In this document: positions 31,301 through 39,872 of the stretch, in pieces
Layout: the number at the start of each line of letters is the position of its first letter
Numbering within the stretch: position 1 is the first letter of the stretch
Assembly: GCA_016208315.1 (NCBI GenBank)
Contig: JACQYF010000002.1
Span: 63,820 to 106,170, forward strand
Direction of reading: 5' to 3'
Length of the DNA stretch: 42,351 bases
Source: Chloroflexota bacterium
GTDB lineage: Bacteria > Chloroflexota > Anaerolineae > UBA4142
The notes under the pieces: generated by a model
Told to the model about the DNA's origin: nothing
Databases searched by the model: none
The model's input: only the letters and a program-made list of their open reading frames with translations
Made by a program: the position numbers and the translations under genes

Positions 31301-32633
31301 CGTGGGGGTGGCGCTGCTCTTCTTGGGCGGCCTACTGCTCCTGGTTTTTGGCCTGAGTGCTCTCGGCGCCGGATTACTTTTGCGGCCCGCACCCTTGCCC
31401 GATGCGTACGCTTGGAAGTCGCCGCTGGAGCAGATCAATAATCGTAACCTTGCGCCCGCGACGGTTTTGCTGCCACTGACCGGAATGTCGTCGGCCGATG
31501 CGCTGAACGCGACGCTCGACGCCGGGCATTGGGAAAACGCGTATGCGCTGCTCGCGTACGATACCACGCGCGCCGACCCGACGCGGATTGGGGCCCTGTT
31601 ACAACTCGGCACGCGCTACGCGGCCGCGCAGGACCAGCCGAAAGCCGCATGGTGCTATCTGGCCGCAGCGCGCATCGCGACTCTGAGCCAGGTGCTCTCC
31701 GACTCAGTGCGCGCGGACACGTATCTCCAAGTCGCCGCGGGTTTGCGCGGGATCGGCGCGCTGGACGCGGCGCGGCTCGCGACCGATCAGGCGTACCTCC
31801 TCGGGCAGTACAGTCCAGCATTGCAGCGCGATCCGCAGTCACGTCGCCTGAACCAGGTCGCGAACGCGTACGCCGCGCTGGGCGCGGATGCGCTCGCGAA
31901 CCAGGCGCGCGCGAAAACGGCGGAACCAGTGGATGCGCTCGACAACCCGGCGGGCTGGCTCCCGCGCGAGCCATTCGTCGTCAAAGCGGGCGCGCTATCG
32001 GTCTCGCCGGAAGTGAGCAACGCGATCCAGACGCGGGTGGCGGCGGCCAGCCAATTGAGCGCCGACGCGCAGAATATTCCGGCGAACCGCGCTGCAGATT
32101 GGCCGCAGGATTCGGTCGCGCAATTGCGTGAGGCGTTGTTAAACGAGGACCAAGCGCGGCTCGCGTCTTACGATCAGCAACGCGCCAAAGACGCGGCGGT
32201 ACAAGTCGCGCTTGGGCGCGATCGAGTCCAATGGCTCGCGCTCAAATATCGCGTCGCGCGCGGCGCGTTCGGCGTAGACCTCGTGCCCGAGTGGAGCAAG
32301 AACGCGGCGGCGATTGCGGACGCGTGGAGCGACGCGTGGGGCGAGTTGTTCCGGCTCTACGAACAGCAGGCGTCCGCGATCCCGAACGCGCAAGCCGTGA
32401 GCCAGGCGATGGAGGACGTGACGCGGCAAGAATTGTTCGCGGCGCGGTGGGGCTGGTACCGCGGCGCATCGGACGCGGACTTGCACGCGACGCTGCGCGA
32501 ACTGACGCGCCAATTGCGCGAGGCCGCAATTCCCTCACTGCGTGTGGATGCTTTGACGGTCGGCGGCCAGACGACCGATGTATTGTTGCCGGATGAGTTG
32601 TACGGCAAGAACGAGAAAGCGCTGCCCAAATAA
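31278..32633 (+). CDS. Membrane-anchored hypothetical protein with TPR-like helices
   Basis: 451 aa from a TTG at 31278, preferred because AAGGA lies about 8 nt upstream; it overlaps the parvulin gene by 23 nt, so the two are probably coupled. Residues about 9-36 are a transmembrane helix; the rest is helical and Ala-rich with TPR-like spacing (QLGTRYAAAQDQPKAAWCYLAAARIA, DAARLATDQAYLL). No enzyme motif is seen. It may be a partner of the parvulin lipoprotein at the cell surface. Family not recognised. Confidence 0.65.
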   Translation: MSGSYNRNVGVALLFLGGLLLLVFGLSALGAGLLLRPAPLPDAYAWKSPLEQINNRNLAPATVLLPLTGMSSADALNATLDAGHWENAYALLAYDTTRADPTRIGALLQLGTRYAAAQDQPKAAWCYLAAARIATLSQVLSDSVRADTYLQVAAGLRGIGALDAARLATDQAYLLGQYSPALQRDPQSRRLNQVANAYAALGADALANQARAKTAEPVDALDNPAGWLPREPFVVKAGALSVSPEVSNAIQTRVAAASQLSADAQNIPANRAADWPQDSVAQLREALLNEDQARLASYDQQRAKDAAVQVALGRDRVQWLALKYRVARGAFGVDLVPEWSKNAAAIADAWSDAWGELFRLYEQQASAIPNAQAVSQAMEDVTRQELFAARWGWYRGASDADLHATLRELTRQLREAAIPSLRVDALTVGGQTTDVLLPDELYGKNEKALPK

Positions 32634-32735
32634 TTTCAGATTGCAGATTGCATATTAACTGCGTCCCTCCTGGAATCGCTGCAAATCTGAAATCTGAAAT
32701 CCCTACGGGACGCTCCGCAGTCTGAAATCTGAAAT
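32634..32735. repeat. Micro-repeat element with the GGGACGCTCCGCAG core
   Basis: AAATCTG heptamers flank a core GGGACGCTCCGCAG (32707-32720). An inverted, degenerate copy of the core (CTGCGTCCC) lies at 32659-32667. The core matches the one in the murE insertion at 13 of 14 positions. Confidence 0.88.
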
Positions 32736-32754
32736 CCTCGTGGTGGAGGATGCC

Positions 32755-33489
32755 ATGGAAAACGTCAACGAAGATCGCTATCAGGTTGCTACGCTCGTCG
32801 TGGTCGTTATGACCGTGCTGGTCTGTATGTGCTACCTGTTGATCTTTATCAATCCGCAGGTGGCGCTCAATCCGTTCAAGCCCTCCACGTTGACGCCCAC
32901 ATTCGTTGCGTTGGGTCTCCAACCGACTTGGACGCTGACTCCCACGAGCACGCCCACGCGCACCCAGACGCCCACCGCCACGCCGACGATTACGCTCACC
33001 CCCCTGCCGACCGACACGCCAACGGCGACGCCCGTCCTTCCGACTCGAACGCCGACGCGGATTCCCCCCACGCGTACGCCCCGGCCCCCCTCACCGCCCA
33101 CCGCGCCCCCGTCGCCCTATTCGTACAACACCGTTCGCCAGGGCTGTTTTCACGCCGGAGGCACGTTTATCGAAGGCACCGCTTGGACGAGCGCTTCGGG
33201 CGGCAGTCCGCAAGCCGGCGTGCGGGTGGCGCTGGGGAGCGGCGCCGGTCCAGGAACCGGCGACGTGTACTATGTGACGACTGGAACGCAGGGCAAGAGC
33301 GACGGCTATTACGTACATATAATCCGCCAGGATGGCGCGGCGACAGGGACGTATTATGTCTGGATCGCGGATGGCAGCGGTAACGCCTTGTCCGACCCCA
33401 ATGCGGGCCGGGTGACCATCAACGGCATTCGCAACCCCGACGATTCCAATGCGTGCTGGCGTGCGGTGGTAGATTTCACACGGCGTTGA
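32755..33489 (+). CDS. Exported protein with signal anchor and Thr/Pro stalk
   Basis: 244 aa. ATG at 32755 with GGAGG 5 nt upstream. A transmembrane helix (about 12-34), a long Thr/Pro stalk (about 45-120) and a C-terminal beta domain (about 123-244: GCFHAGGTFIEGTAWTSASG, GYYVHIIRQDGAATGTYYVW, CWRAVVDF) that looks like a small Ig- or CARDB-like module; two Cys may form a disulphide. Function unknown. The stalk-plus-domain layout is like that of the proteins at 18802 and 20445. Confidence 0.65.
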   Translation: MENVNEDRYQVATLVVVVMTVLVCMCYLLIFINPQVALNPFKPSTLTPTFVALGLQPTWTLTPTSTPTRTQTPTATPTITLTPLPTDTPTATPVLPTRTPTRIPPTRTPRPPSPPTAPPSPYSYNTVRQGCFHAGGTFIEGTAWTSASGGSPQAGVRVALGSGAGPGTGDVYYVTTGTQGKSDGYYVHIIRQDGAATGTYYVWIADGSGNALSDPNAGRVTINGIRNPDDSNACWRAVVDFTRR

Positions 33490-33508
33490 AAATGGTTTTT
33501 AAGTACTA

Positions 33509-33537
33509 TTGACCGCGCCGGGACGGGGTGCTAGAAT
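33509..33537 (+). promoter_or_regulatory. Promoter of the winged-helix gene
   Basis: TTGACC (33509-33514), 17-nt spacer, TAGAAT (33532-33537). Confidence 0.65.
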
Positions 33538-33581
33538 TTGGTTGCTTGCGAAATCCCCATTCTCGCCATGGATAGGAAACT

Positions 33582-33944
33582 GTGCCCTGCTCCCGAACGT
33601 TATCCAGCTCGCGTACCATCGCGCCTGATTTCTCTAGCGAAATAGACATCGAGCTCCTCGCCTTCATCGAGCGGTATGCCACCAATCTCGCGCGCTGGGA
33701 TGTGTTGCTCTTTTTTGGCCGCCATCCCCGCATGCGCGACAACGCGTCGGGGATTGCCAAACAGATTGGGCGGCGACCGCAGTCCTTGGCGAAAGAACTA
33801 GCCGACCTGGCTTACCTCGGCATATTGCACGTCCACGAAAACGGCAAGGGCATGGTCTACCAACTGGCCCGTGTCCCCGCGACCCGCCGGGCCGTGATCC
33901 GCCTAGCGCAACATTTCGACCGGCCGCGCGCCGCCAACAATTGA
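33582..33944 (+). CDS. Winged-helix DNA-binding protein
   Basis: 120 aa from a GTG at 33582 (AGGA upstream). Residues about 35-105 form a MarR/ArsR-like winged helix: WDVLLFFGRHPRMRDNASGI, then AKQIGRRPQSLAKELADLAY (recognition helix) and the wing ILHVHENGKGMVYQLAR. No cofactor-binding Cys cluster or dimerisation domain is recognised. It stands alone between its own promoter and a strong terminator; its target is unknown. Confidence 0.75.
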   Translation: MPCSRTLSSSRTIAPDFSSEIDIELLAFIERYATNLARWDVLLFFGRHPRMRDNASGIAKQIGRRPQSLAKELADLAYLGILHVHENGKGMVYQLARVPATRRAVIRLAQHFDRPRAANN

Positions 33945-33958
33945 TGCGAATCAAGCCA

Positions 33959-33996
33959 AAACGTGCGGCGCACCCTTGAGGTGCGCCGCACGTTTT
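33959..33996. terminator. Strong terminator after the winged-helix gene
   Basis: 16-bp perfect stem (33959-33974 with 33980-33995), loop CTTGA, followed by T-rich sequence. It begins 14 nt after the stop codon. Confidence 0.93.
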
Positions 33997-34023
33997 GCTT
34001 TTCGTCCCCGATTCGACTATAAT
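33995..34023 (+). promoter_or_regulatory. Promoter of the MBL-fold gene
   Basis: TTGCTT (33995-34000), 17-nt spacer, TATAAT (34018-34023). It starts in the tail of the preceding terminator. Confidence 0.55.
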
Positions 34024-34048
34024 CACCCCCACCCCTCACCCCCTTTGT

Positions 34049-34100
34049 CCCCCTCTCCCCTCCCCCGTCGTGAACTTCCGACGGGGGAGGGGAGAGGGGG
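34049..34100. repeat. 22-bp perfect hairpin in the MBL-gene leader
   Basis: Arms 34049-34070 and 34079-34100 pair perfectly; the loop is TGAACTTC. Arms are runs of CCCCCTCT-type phrases. It resembles the insertion in femAB at 13717-13758. Confidence 0.97.
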
Positions 34101-34131
34101 AAGGGGGAGTAGGGAGGGGGTAGGAGGAACG

Positions 34132-34776
34132 ATGGAGATTGACTGGTTTGGACACGCGTGTTTTCGGCTGCGCGGGCGCGAAGGCACGGTAATTGCGGAC
34201 CCGTACAAAAAAGAAATTGGACTCTCTTTCCCGCGGCCGCGCGGTGATATTGTGACGATCAGCCACGATCATCCGGGCCATTCGTATGCCGATGGCGTCA
34301 AGGGCGACCCGCGCGTCTTGAACGGTCCGGGCGAATACGAGATCAAGAATATCTTCGTGACCGGCGTCCCGAGCGCGCACGACAAAAAGGGCGGCAAGGA
34401 CCGCGGCCCCAACACGATTTATACGATTGACATGGATGGGCTGACGATCTGCCATCTGGGCGATTTGGGGCACGTGCCGACCCAGCCGCAAGCCGAAGCG
34501 TTGGGCAATGTGAACGTTCTGCTCGTGCCCGTAGGCGGCGTCTCGACGATTGGCGGCAGCGAGGCGGCCGAGATCATTGCGCTGCTCGAGCCGCAGGTCG
34601 TGATTCCGATGCACTTTGCCCACCCCGACCTCGCGTTCAAGCTCGAGTCGTCCGCCAAGTTTTTCAAAGAGATGGGCCTCAAAGCGCCGGAGCCGGTCGC
34701 CAGTTTCAAAGTGACCAAAGACTCGTTGCCGAAAGAGACCCAAGTCATCTTGCTCGAGGCAAAACAGAAGGAGTAA
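34132..34776 (+). CDS. MBL-fold metal-dependent hydrolase (COG2220/UlaG-like)
   Basis: 214 aa from the ATG at 34132 (TAGGAGG upstream). The opening MEIDWFGHACFRLRGREG and the metal motif H-D-H-P-G-H (in ISHDHPGHSY) match the UlaG/UPF0173 branch of the metallo-beta-lactamase fold; the usual Asp of HxHxDH is Gly, as in some COG2220 members. CHLGDLGHVP carries the next ligands and VIPMHFAHPD the C-terminal His. The substrate is unknown. The gene sits between a hairpin-containing leader and folE, with a micro-palindrome in the 48-nt gap to folE. Confidence 0.88.
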   Translation: MEIDWFGHACFRLRGREGTVIADPYKKEIGLSFPRPRGDIVTISHDHPGHSYADGVKGDPRVLNGPGEYEIKNIFVTGVPSAHDKKGGKDRGPNTIYTIDMDGLTICHLGDLGHVPTQPQAEALGNVNVLLVPVGGVSTIGGSEAAEIIALLEPQVVIPMHFAHPDLAFKLESSAKFFKEMGLKAPEPVASFKVTKDSLPKETQVILLEAKQKE

Positions 34777-34780
34777 AAAA

Positions 34781-34818
34781 GTAATTGGTAAGTAGTAATA
34801 CTATTACCAATTACCAAT
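34781..34818. repeat. Small palindrome before folE
   Basis: GTAATTGGTA (34781-34790) is inverted at 34805-34814, followed by a further ACCAAT. Same phrase as at 2800 and 6823. Confidence 0.85.
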
Positions 34819-34824
34819 GAAGGT

Positions 34825-35391
34825 ATGGATAAGGATAGGATTAGACACGCGGTGAGCGAGATCATCGCCGCGATCGGCGACGACGAGTCACGCGAGGGTC
34901 TGCGCGAGACGCCGCGCCGGATCGCCGACATGTACGAAGAGATTTTCGAAGGATTGAGTCAAGACCCGATAGAAGTGCTCGGCCCGACGTTCGATTCCGG
35001 CGGGCATCAAGAAATGGTCATCGTCAAGGAAATTCCTTTTTACTCCATTTGCGAGCATCATTTCCTGCCGTTCCACGGCGTCGCGCACGTGGGCTATATC
35101 CCGCGCGAGCGGCTCGCCGGCGTGAGCAAGATCGCGCGCGTCGTCGAGGCGCTGGCGCGGCGCCCGCAGATGCAAGAGCATTTGACGGGCCAGATCGCGG
35201 ATTCGTTGATGAAGGGCTTGCAGCCGACCGGCGTCGCGGTCGTGATGGAAGCCGAGCACTTGTGCATGACGATGCGCGGCGTCGAAAAGCCGGGCAGCCG
35301 CCTCGTCACCAGCGCGACCCGCGGCCACTTTCGCACCAACCCCTCGACCCGCGCGGAATTCTTCTCGCTGGTGCGCGGCAACGGCAAATAG
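34825..35391 (+). CDS. folE: GTP cyclohydrolase I
   Basis: 188 aa. Converts GTP to 7,8-dihydroneopterin triphosphate, the first step of folate (and pterin) synthesis. Zn ligands are visible in SICEHHFLPFHG (Cys, His) and HLCMTMRGVEKPGS (Cys); GYIPRERLAGVSKIARVVEA is the family core, and RGHFRTNPSTRAEFFSLV the C-terminus. Its neighbour folP acts later in the same pathway; folB, folK and folC are not here. The ATG at 34825 follows a short palindrome with weak AAGG. Confidence 0.95.
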   Translation: MDKDRIRHAVSEIIAAIGDDESREGLRETPRRIADMYEEIFEGLSQDPIEVLGPTFDSGGHQEMVIVKEIPFYSICEHHFLPFHGVAHVGYIPRERLAGVSKIARVVEALARRPQMQEHLTGQIADSLMKGLQPTGVAVVMEAEHLCMTMRGVEKPGSRLVTSATRGHFRTNPSTRAEFFSLVRGNGK

Positions 35392-35392
35392 A

Positions 35393-35464
35393 TTATCCGC
35401 GAATTACGCGAATCACGCGAATAGGAAAACCCAAATTAGTGAGATTCGCGTGATTCGCGGATAA
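35393..35464. repeat. Palindromic element between folE and folP
   Basis: TTATCCGCGAAT (35393-35404) is inverted at 35453-35464; CGCGAAT phrases recur in the interior. The same arm phrase is used by the murQ element at 26394. Confidence 0.92.
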
Positions 35465-35478
35465 CCCAGGTTTTGAAT

Positions 35479-36747
35479 ATGTACCACTTGCGGATCCTTG
35501 GCAATCATACGCCGGCCCAACTGCGTACCGAAATCGAGAAGGTGAATCCCGCGGCGACTGAGTTGCGCGATCACATTGCCAAAGCCGTCAGCCGCGCCGT
35601 CAAGCTCGAACGCGTCCCTTCGCGGGTGGCGCGTTTTATCTTTCAGGAACTCGTCCTCGAAGGCGGCGATGTAGTGCTGCCCCCGCGTCTCGACGAGGCG
35701 AGTCCAGCGCCCGTTGACGTACTCCTCTTCGGCACGGACTATCAGTTGCAGCACCTCGCGGTACGAATTCGCACCCAGGGCGATAGTGAACTTAACATCC
35801 TCGCCGACCACCTCGAACGCGCTCTCACGCCCTTTCGCGCCCTTTCGCGCGCTTTCGCGTCCTTTCGCGACACCCGTTTCGATTGGGGCGCTCGCACCTA
35901 CGTGATGGGCATCGTGAACGTCACGCCCGATTCGTTCAGCGGCGACGGTGTGATCCCTCGGCTTTCGCTCGGGACGCGCACGGCGGACGAATACGTCGCG
36001 CTGGCGGTCGCGCACGCGGAACAGTTGCTCGCCGACGGCGCGGACATTTTGGATATCGGCGGCGAGTCAACGCGACCCGGCTCGCAGCCCACGCCCGCCG
36101 AAGAGGAATTGCGCCGGGTGATCCCCGTGATTCGCGCGCTGCGGCAAAAGGTCGCGGCGCCCATTTCAATTGACACGTACAAGGCAGACGTCGCGCGCGC
36201 GGCGCTGGACGCGGGCGCGGACATTGTCAACGACGTTTGGGGCTTAAGGATGGATGCCGAGATGAAGCGCGTCGTCGCCGAGCGCGGCGCGCCGGTCGTC
36301 ATCATGCACAACCGCAGCCAGCCCAAAGATGCCGCGCAGTCCGAGCGTCTCGGCGGCCGTTACATCGGCGTCGAGTACACGGATTTGATGAGCGACATTA
36401 TCCGCGAGTTGCGCGAGCAGATCGAGTTGGGATTGGACGCTGGGATCGCGCCGGACAAGATTATTATTGATCCGGGGATCGGGTTCGGGAAAACGGTCGA
36501 GCAGAATCTCGAATTGCTCAATCGCGCGGACGAACTGCGCGTGCTGGGCTATCCGGTGCTCATCGGGCCATCGCGCAAAGGGTTTATCGGCTTTACGCTG
36601 GATTTGCCGGTGAACGAGCGCGTCGAAGGGACGGCGGCAGCGGTCGCCGTCAGCGTGATGCGCGGCGCGGACATCGTACGCGTCCACGACGTCAAGCAAA
36701 TGGCGCGCGTCGCCAAAATGACGGACGCGATTGTAAGAACCCGTTGA
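35479..36747 (+). CDS. folP: Dihydropteroate synthase with N-terminal extension
   Basis: 422 aa from the ATG at 35479 (an in-frame TTG lies two codons upstream). Condenses p-aminobenzoate with dihydropterin pyrophosphate. The TIM-barrel domain starts near residue 138: YVMGIVNVTPDSFSGDG, ILDIGGESTRPGSQP, ISIDTYKADVARAALDAG, VIMHNRSQPKD, LIGPSRKGFIG and VRVHDVKQMARV. The extra 130 N-terminal residues (ELRDHIAKAVSRAVKLERVP) form an uncharacterised domain seen in some long FolP proteins. The junction between the two (118-131, F-R-A-L-S-R-A-F-A-S-F-R) is encoded by a 10-bp repeat. Forms a folate unit with folE. Confidence 0.93.
   Translation: MYHLRILGNHTPAQLRTEIEKVNPAATELRDHIAKAVSRAVKLERVPSRVARFIFQELVLEGGDVVLPPRLDEASPAPVDVLLFGTDYQLQHLAVRIRTQGDSELNILADHLERALTPFRALSRAFASFRDTRFDWGARTYVMGIVNVTPDSFSGDGVIPRLSLGTRTADEYVALAVAHAEQLLADGADILDIGGESTRPGSQPTPAEEELRRVIPVIRALRQKVAAPISIDTYKADVARAALDAGADIVNDVWGLRMDAEMKRVVAERGAPVVIMHNRSQPKDAAQSERLGGRYIGVEYTDLMSDIIRELREQIELGLDAGIAPDKIIIDPGIGFGKTVEQNLELLNRADELRVLGYPVLIGPSRKGFIGFTLDLPVNERVEGTAAAVAVSVMRGADIVRVHDVKQMARVAKMTDAIVRTR
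35831..35870. repeat. 10-bp tandem repeat inside folP
   Basis: Four copies of CCTTTCGCGC-like units (35831, 35841, 35851, 35861). It falls in the linker between the N-terminal extension and the catalytic barrel. Confidence 0.93.
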
Positions 36748-36772
36748 CACCCGGCTGAATTGTTTGTACAAT
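36744..36772 (+). promoter_or_regulatory. Promoter of the SIR2/STAND/hydrolase operon
   Basis: TTGACA (36744-36749), 17-nt spacer, TACAAT (36767-36772); leader of about 32 nt. The -35 overlaps the folP stop codon. Confidence 0.85.
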
Positions 36773-36810
36773 AGGTCCCGACAATCTGCTCACCGACCAT
36801 AGGAGGTCGC

Positions 36811-37737
36811 GTGGCACAATCCACTCTACCGGCTCCACTCATTCGCAGCCGCCTCGAAAGCGGCAAAGTCATCCCGTTCCTCGGATCGGGCGCGTCGTTG
36901 GGCGAGCGTAATCCGCGCGCGCAGCCCTGGGACCCAAAGGATGCGGCCCACCTCCCGAATGCCGCCGAATTGGCCGAGCACCTCGCCAAGCCTGTCAAAT
37001 TCCCCGCCGACGAGGTCGCGAAAGAACTCACGAAAATCGCGAAATATTACGAGTTGATGGCGGGGCGCGACATTCTCGACGAAGAACTCCACACCGTCTT
37101 TGCGCGCCAGGCGAAACACACCGCGATCCACACCTGCCTCGCCGGCAATCCCGCGCCGCTCCTCGTCATCAGCACGAATTACGACGACCTGATGGAGCGC
37201 GCCCTCGCCGAACAAGGCCGCGAGTACGATCTCGTCATTCACCTGACTCCCGCGACGCTCAAGCGCGTGACCGATAACGAGCGCGCCGATTCGCTGCTGT
37301 GGCGACCGCACGGCGGCGAGCCGCGTTTCGTGACCGACGACGACCTCGCCGAGATTGACCTCAAGAAAACTTTTGTCATCTACAAGATGCACGGCAGCAT
37401 TGACCTCGACAACACCGCGCGCGATAGCTATGTCATCACCGAAGACGATTACATTGATTTTCTAACGCGCATGACCGGACAGGGCGCGCGCGTCATCCCC
37501 TCGTTCGTCGCCAAGCACATGGCGCAGCGCAACCTTTTGTTTCTCGGCTACAGTCTGCGCGATTGGAATCTGCGGGTGCTCCTGAATCAAATCGAGCGGC
37601 TTAGCTATCGCTCAATCACTTCCTGGGCCATCCAATACAATCCCTCCATGATGGAGGAGCAATTTTGGGACAAGCGGAACGTCGAGATTTTTAACCTCAA
37701 AGTGGACGAGTTCGTCGAGGTCTTGCGAAAGGGATAG
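36811..37737 (+). CDS. SIR2-like NAD-binding protein (putative NADase effector)
   Basis: 308 aa, GTG start with AGGAGG 4 nt upstream. The SIR2-fold landmarks are present: VIPFLGSGASL (residues 20-30, NAD phosphate loop), VISTNYDDLMERAL (119-132, catalytic Asn region) and YKMHGSID (191-198, catalytic His194). NLLFLGYSLRDWNLRVLL is typical of the SIR2_2/DUF4020-like branch used in anti-phage systems such as ThsA, Avs and DSR, which hydrolyse NAD rather than deacylate proteins. No Zn-binding Cys pairs as in true sirtuins. The next gene starts 17 nt downstream; together with it and the hydrolase it forms a compact operon. Confidence 0.88.
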   Translation: MAQSTLPAPLIRSRLESGKVIPFLGSGASLGERNPRAQPWDPKDAAHLPNAAELAEHLAKPVKFPADEVAKELTKIAKYYELMAGRDILDEELHTVFARQAKHTAIHTCLAGNPAPLLVISTNYDDLMERALAEQGREYDLVIHLTPATLKRVTDNERADSLLWRPHGGEPRFVTDDDLAEIDLKKTFVIYKMHGSIDLDNTARDSYVITEDDYIDFLTRMTGQGARVIPSFVAKHMAQRNLLFLGYSLRDWNLRVLLNQIERLSYRSITSWAIQYNPSMMEEQFWDKRNVEIFNLKVDEFVEVLRKG

Positions 37738-37754
37738 CTGGCCGAGGTCATTTA

Positions 37755-39872
37755 ATGAAACCAGATTCGCTGCCCGAAAAAATCATGACGTGCCCGTATG
37801 TCGGCTTGACCCCCTACACCGAACAGCAGGCCGATTACTTTTTTGGCCGCGAGAAAGAGACGCGGCAGATCGCGTCCAAGCTGTACGCGTCGCGGCTGAC
37901 GCTGCTGTACGGTTCGAGCGGGGTCGGCAAGAGTTCCGTCCTGCGCGCGGGCGTGATGCGCTCGCTGCGCGAGGAAGGCATTGCCGTTTTCTACTTTAAC
38001 ACCTGGCAAAGCAATCCGACGACGATGCTGCGCACGCTGATCGGCGGTCAAATCCCGATCGTGCTTTTGGAACGCGGCGAGTTGGACGGCCCCAAGGCCG
38101 CGCGCTTTGCCGAACGGTTTCTCAATGGCGCTAATGAGCCGGACCCGAATCCGACAGTCCAAGCCGCCGACCGCTTGCGCCTCGCTCCCAACCTGGGCGA
38201 CTTTTTGCGCGTCGCGTCCGAACTGCTCGGCCCGCTGATGATCATCCTCGACCAATTCGAAGAATTCTTTTTGTATCACCCGCCCGAGCATGACGTAGTC
38301 ACGTTCGCCGCCGAGTTTGCCAAGGCCGTGAATCGCGACGACATCGCAACCAATTTTCTCATCGGCCTCCGCGACGACGCCTACACCAAGCTCGACCGCT
38401 TCAAGGGCCGCATCCCCAATCTCTTTAGCAACTATATCCATCTCGACCATCTCCGCGCCGACGCGGCGCGCGCCGCGATCGTCGAGCCAATCGAGCAGTT
38501 CAACCGGCTCTCGAAAGCGGCCGCGCCGTTCAGCATCGAACCCGCGTTGGTCGAGTCGGTCCTCAAACAGGTGAGGGCTGGGCAAGTCGTCTTGGGCGCT
38601 GGCGGAAGCGGCGTGATCGCGAGCGGCACGGATGCCCACATCGAGACGCCGTATCTCCAACTTGTAATGACCCGGCTGTGGGATGTCGAGACCCAGTCCC
38701 GGTCGCACGTGTTGCGCGCGGCGACGCTCGACCGCTTGGGCGGCGCGGAACGCATCGTGCGGACGCACCTCGACGCGACGATGAAGCGGCTCTCGTCGAA
38801 AGAGCAGGATGTCGCGGCGGGAATGTTTCGCTATTTGGTCACGCCGTCGGGCACCAAGATCGCGCACACCGCGCCCGACCTGGCGGCCTACGCGAACGTG
38901 CCGGAAAAGCGCGTTGTGCCGGTCCTCGGAAAACTATCGAGCGGCGATGTCCGCATCCTTCGTCCGGTAGCCGCCGCGCCCGATCAAGCGCAAGTGCCGC
39001 GATACGAAATATTCCACGACGTGCTCGCCCCGGCGATCTTGGACTGGCGCGCGCGGTATGCCCGTCACGCGCAGACGCGCAAGCTGACGTGGATTGGCGT
39101 TACCGCGGCCGTGGTAATGTGTGTCGTGATTGGCATCCTGGCCTTTTACGGCGTAACCATGACCCGATGGTTAGCATATCAGGCACAGATAACGCAAGAA
39201 CTCTCCGCCGTGATCTTGGCCGATCCGACAGACCTTCCGCCACCCAGCTTGCCGACTAGAGGCATAGACCCACGCGCCCCAACGGCTACGGTCGTCAACG
39301 TCCGCGCAACCGTCGCCGCGGTCGGCACAAGCGCGGCGAATGTTATTAACCCGATTCAGCAATTTCAGCCACAGGTCGTGCTCCTACCAGCCACCGCCAC
39401 GCCGACACCTGCGGGCTGCAAAACAGGGTATGCCGACTGGCTGAAACCGCGCCTCGATCAAAACCGCGACATTGTTGCGCGGCTCGGCTGTCCCGCGAGT
39501 GAGTCACGCGCCGTGGACGCAGTGGAGCAACGCTTCCAGAAAGGGCTGATGCTCTGGCGAAGTGATACGCGACAGATTTACGTCTTGCTGGAGAACGGTC
39601 GTTATTCGGTCTATGCCGATACGTGGGCGACCGGCCAGCGGGAAAGCGCGGGGTTGAAACCGCCCAGCGCCAATCTAGTCGAACCCATTCGAGGATTCGG
39701 CAAAGTCTGGCGCGAGCAACTTGGGGGCGAAAAGGCCGACATCGGCTGGGCGACGCGCGCCGAATTCGCGGTCAAGGCGCAAATCCAAACGTTTGAAAAT
39801 GGTTTCGCCTACCGCGACGACGACGGTGACATCAAGATGTTCCTGAAGAATGGAGTGTGGAGAGGGTTGTGA
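37755..39872 (+). CDS. nSTAND1 NTPase with transmembrane segment and exported C-terminal domain
   Basis: 705 aa. CPYVGLTPYTEQQADYFFG is the nSTAND1 entry motif, GSSGVGKSS (53-61) the Walker A, LMIILDQFEEFF (161-172) the Walker B, and PRYEIFHDVLAPAILDWR (415-432) the winged-helix end of the ATPase core. A transmembrane helix follows (about 444-466), then a Pro/Thr linker and a C-terminal domain (about 550-705: GCKTGYADWLKPRLDQ, IYVLLENGRYSVYADTW, GWATRAEFAVKAQIQ) with LGFP-like repeats, presumably outside the cell. STAND proteins act as ATP-dependent switches in defence and signalling; here the sensor may be the outer domain and SIR2 the effector. ATG at 37755 with GAGG. Its stop overlaps the next start. 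Confidence 0.88.
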   Translation: MKPDSLPEKIMTCPYVGLTPYTEQQADYFFGREKETRQIASKLYASRLTLLYGSSGVGKSSVLRAGVMRSLREEGIAVFYFNTWQSNPTTMLRTLIGGQIPIVLLERGELDGPKAARFAERFLNGANEPDPNPTVQAADRLRLAPNLGDFLRVASELLGPLMIILDQFEEFFLYHPPEHDVVTFAAEFAKAVNRDDIATNFLIGLRDDAYTKLDRFKGRIPNLFSNYIHLDHLRADAARAAIVEPIEQFNRLSKAAAPFSIEPALVESVLKQVRAGQVVLGAGGSGVIASGTDAHIETPYLQLVMTRLWDVETQSRSHVLRAATLDRLGGAERIVRTHLDATMKRLSSKEQDVAAGMFRYLVTPSGTKIAHTAPDLAAYANVPEKRVVPVLGKLSSGDVRILRPVAAAPDQAQVPRYEIFHDVLAPAILDWRARYARHAQTRKLTWIGVTAAVVMCVVIGILAFYGVTMTRWLAYQAQITQELSAVILADPTDLPPPSLPTRGIDPRAPTATVVNVRATVAAVGTSAANVINPIQQFQPQVVLLPATATPTPAGCKTGYADWLKPRLDQNRDIVARLGCPASESRAVDAVEQRFQKGLMLWRSDTRQIYVLLENGRYSVYADTWATGQRESAGLKPPSANLVEPIRGFGKVWREQLGGEKADIGWATRAEFAVKAQIQTFENGFAYRDDDGDIKMFLKNGVWRGL

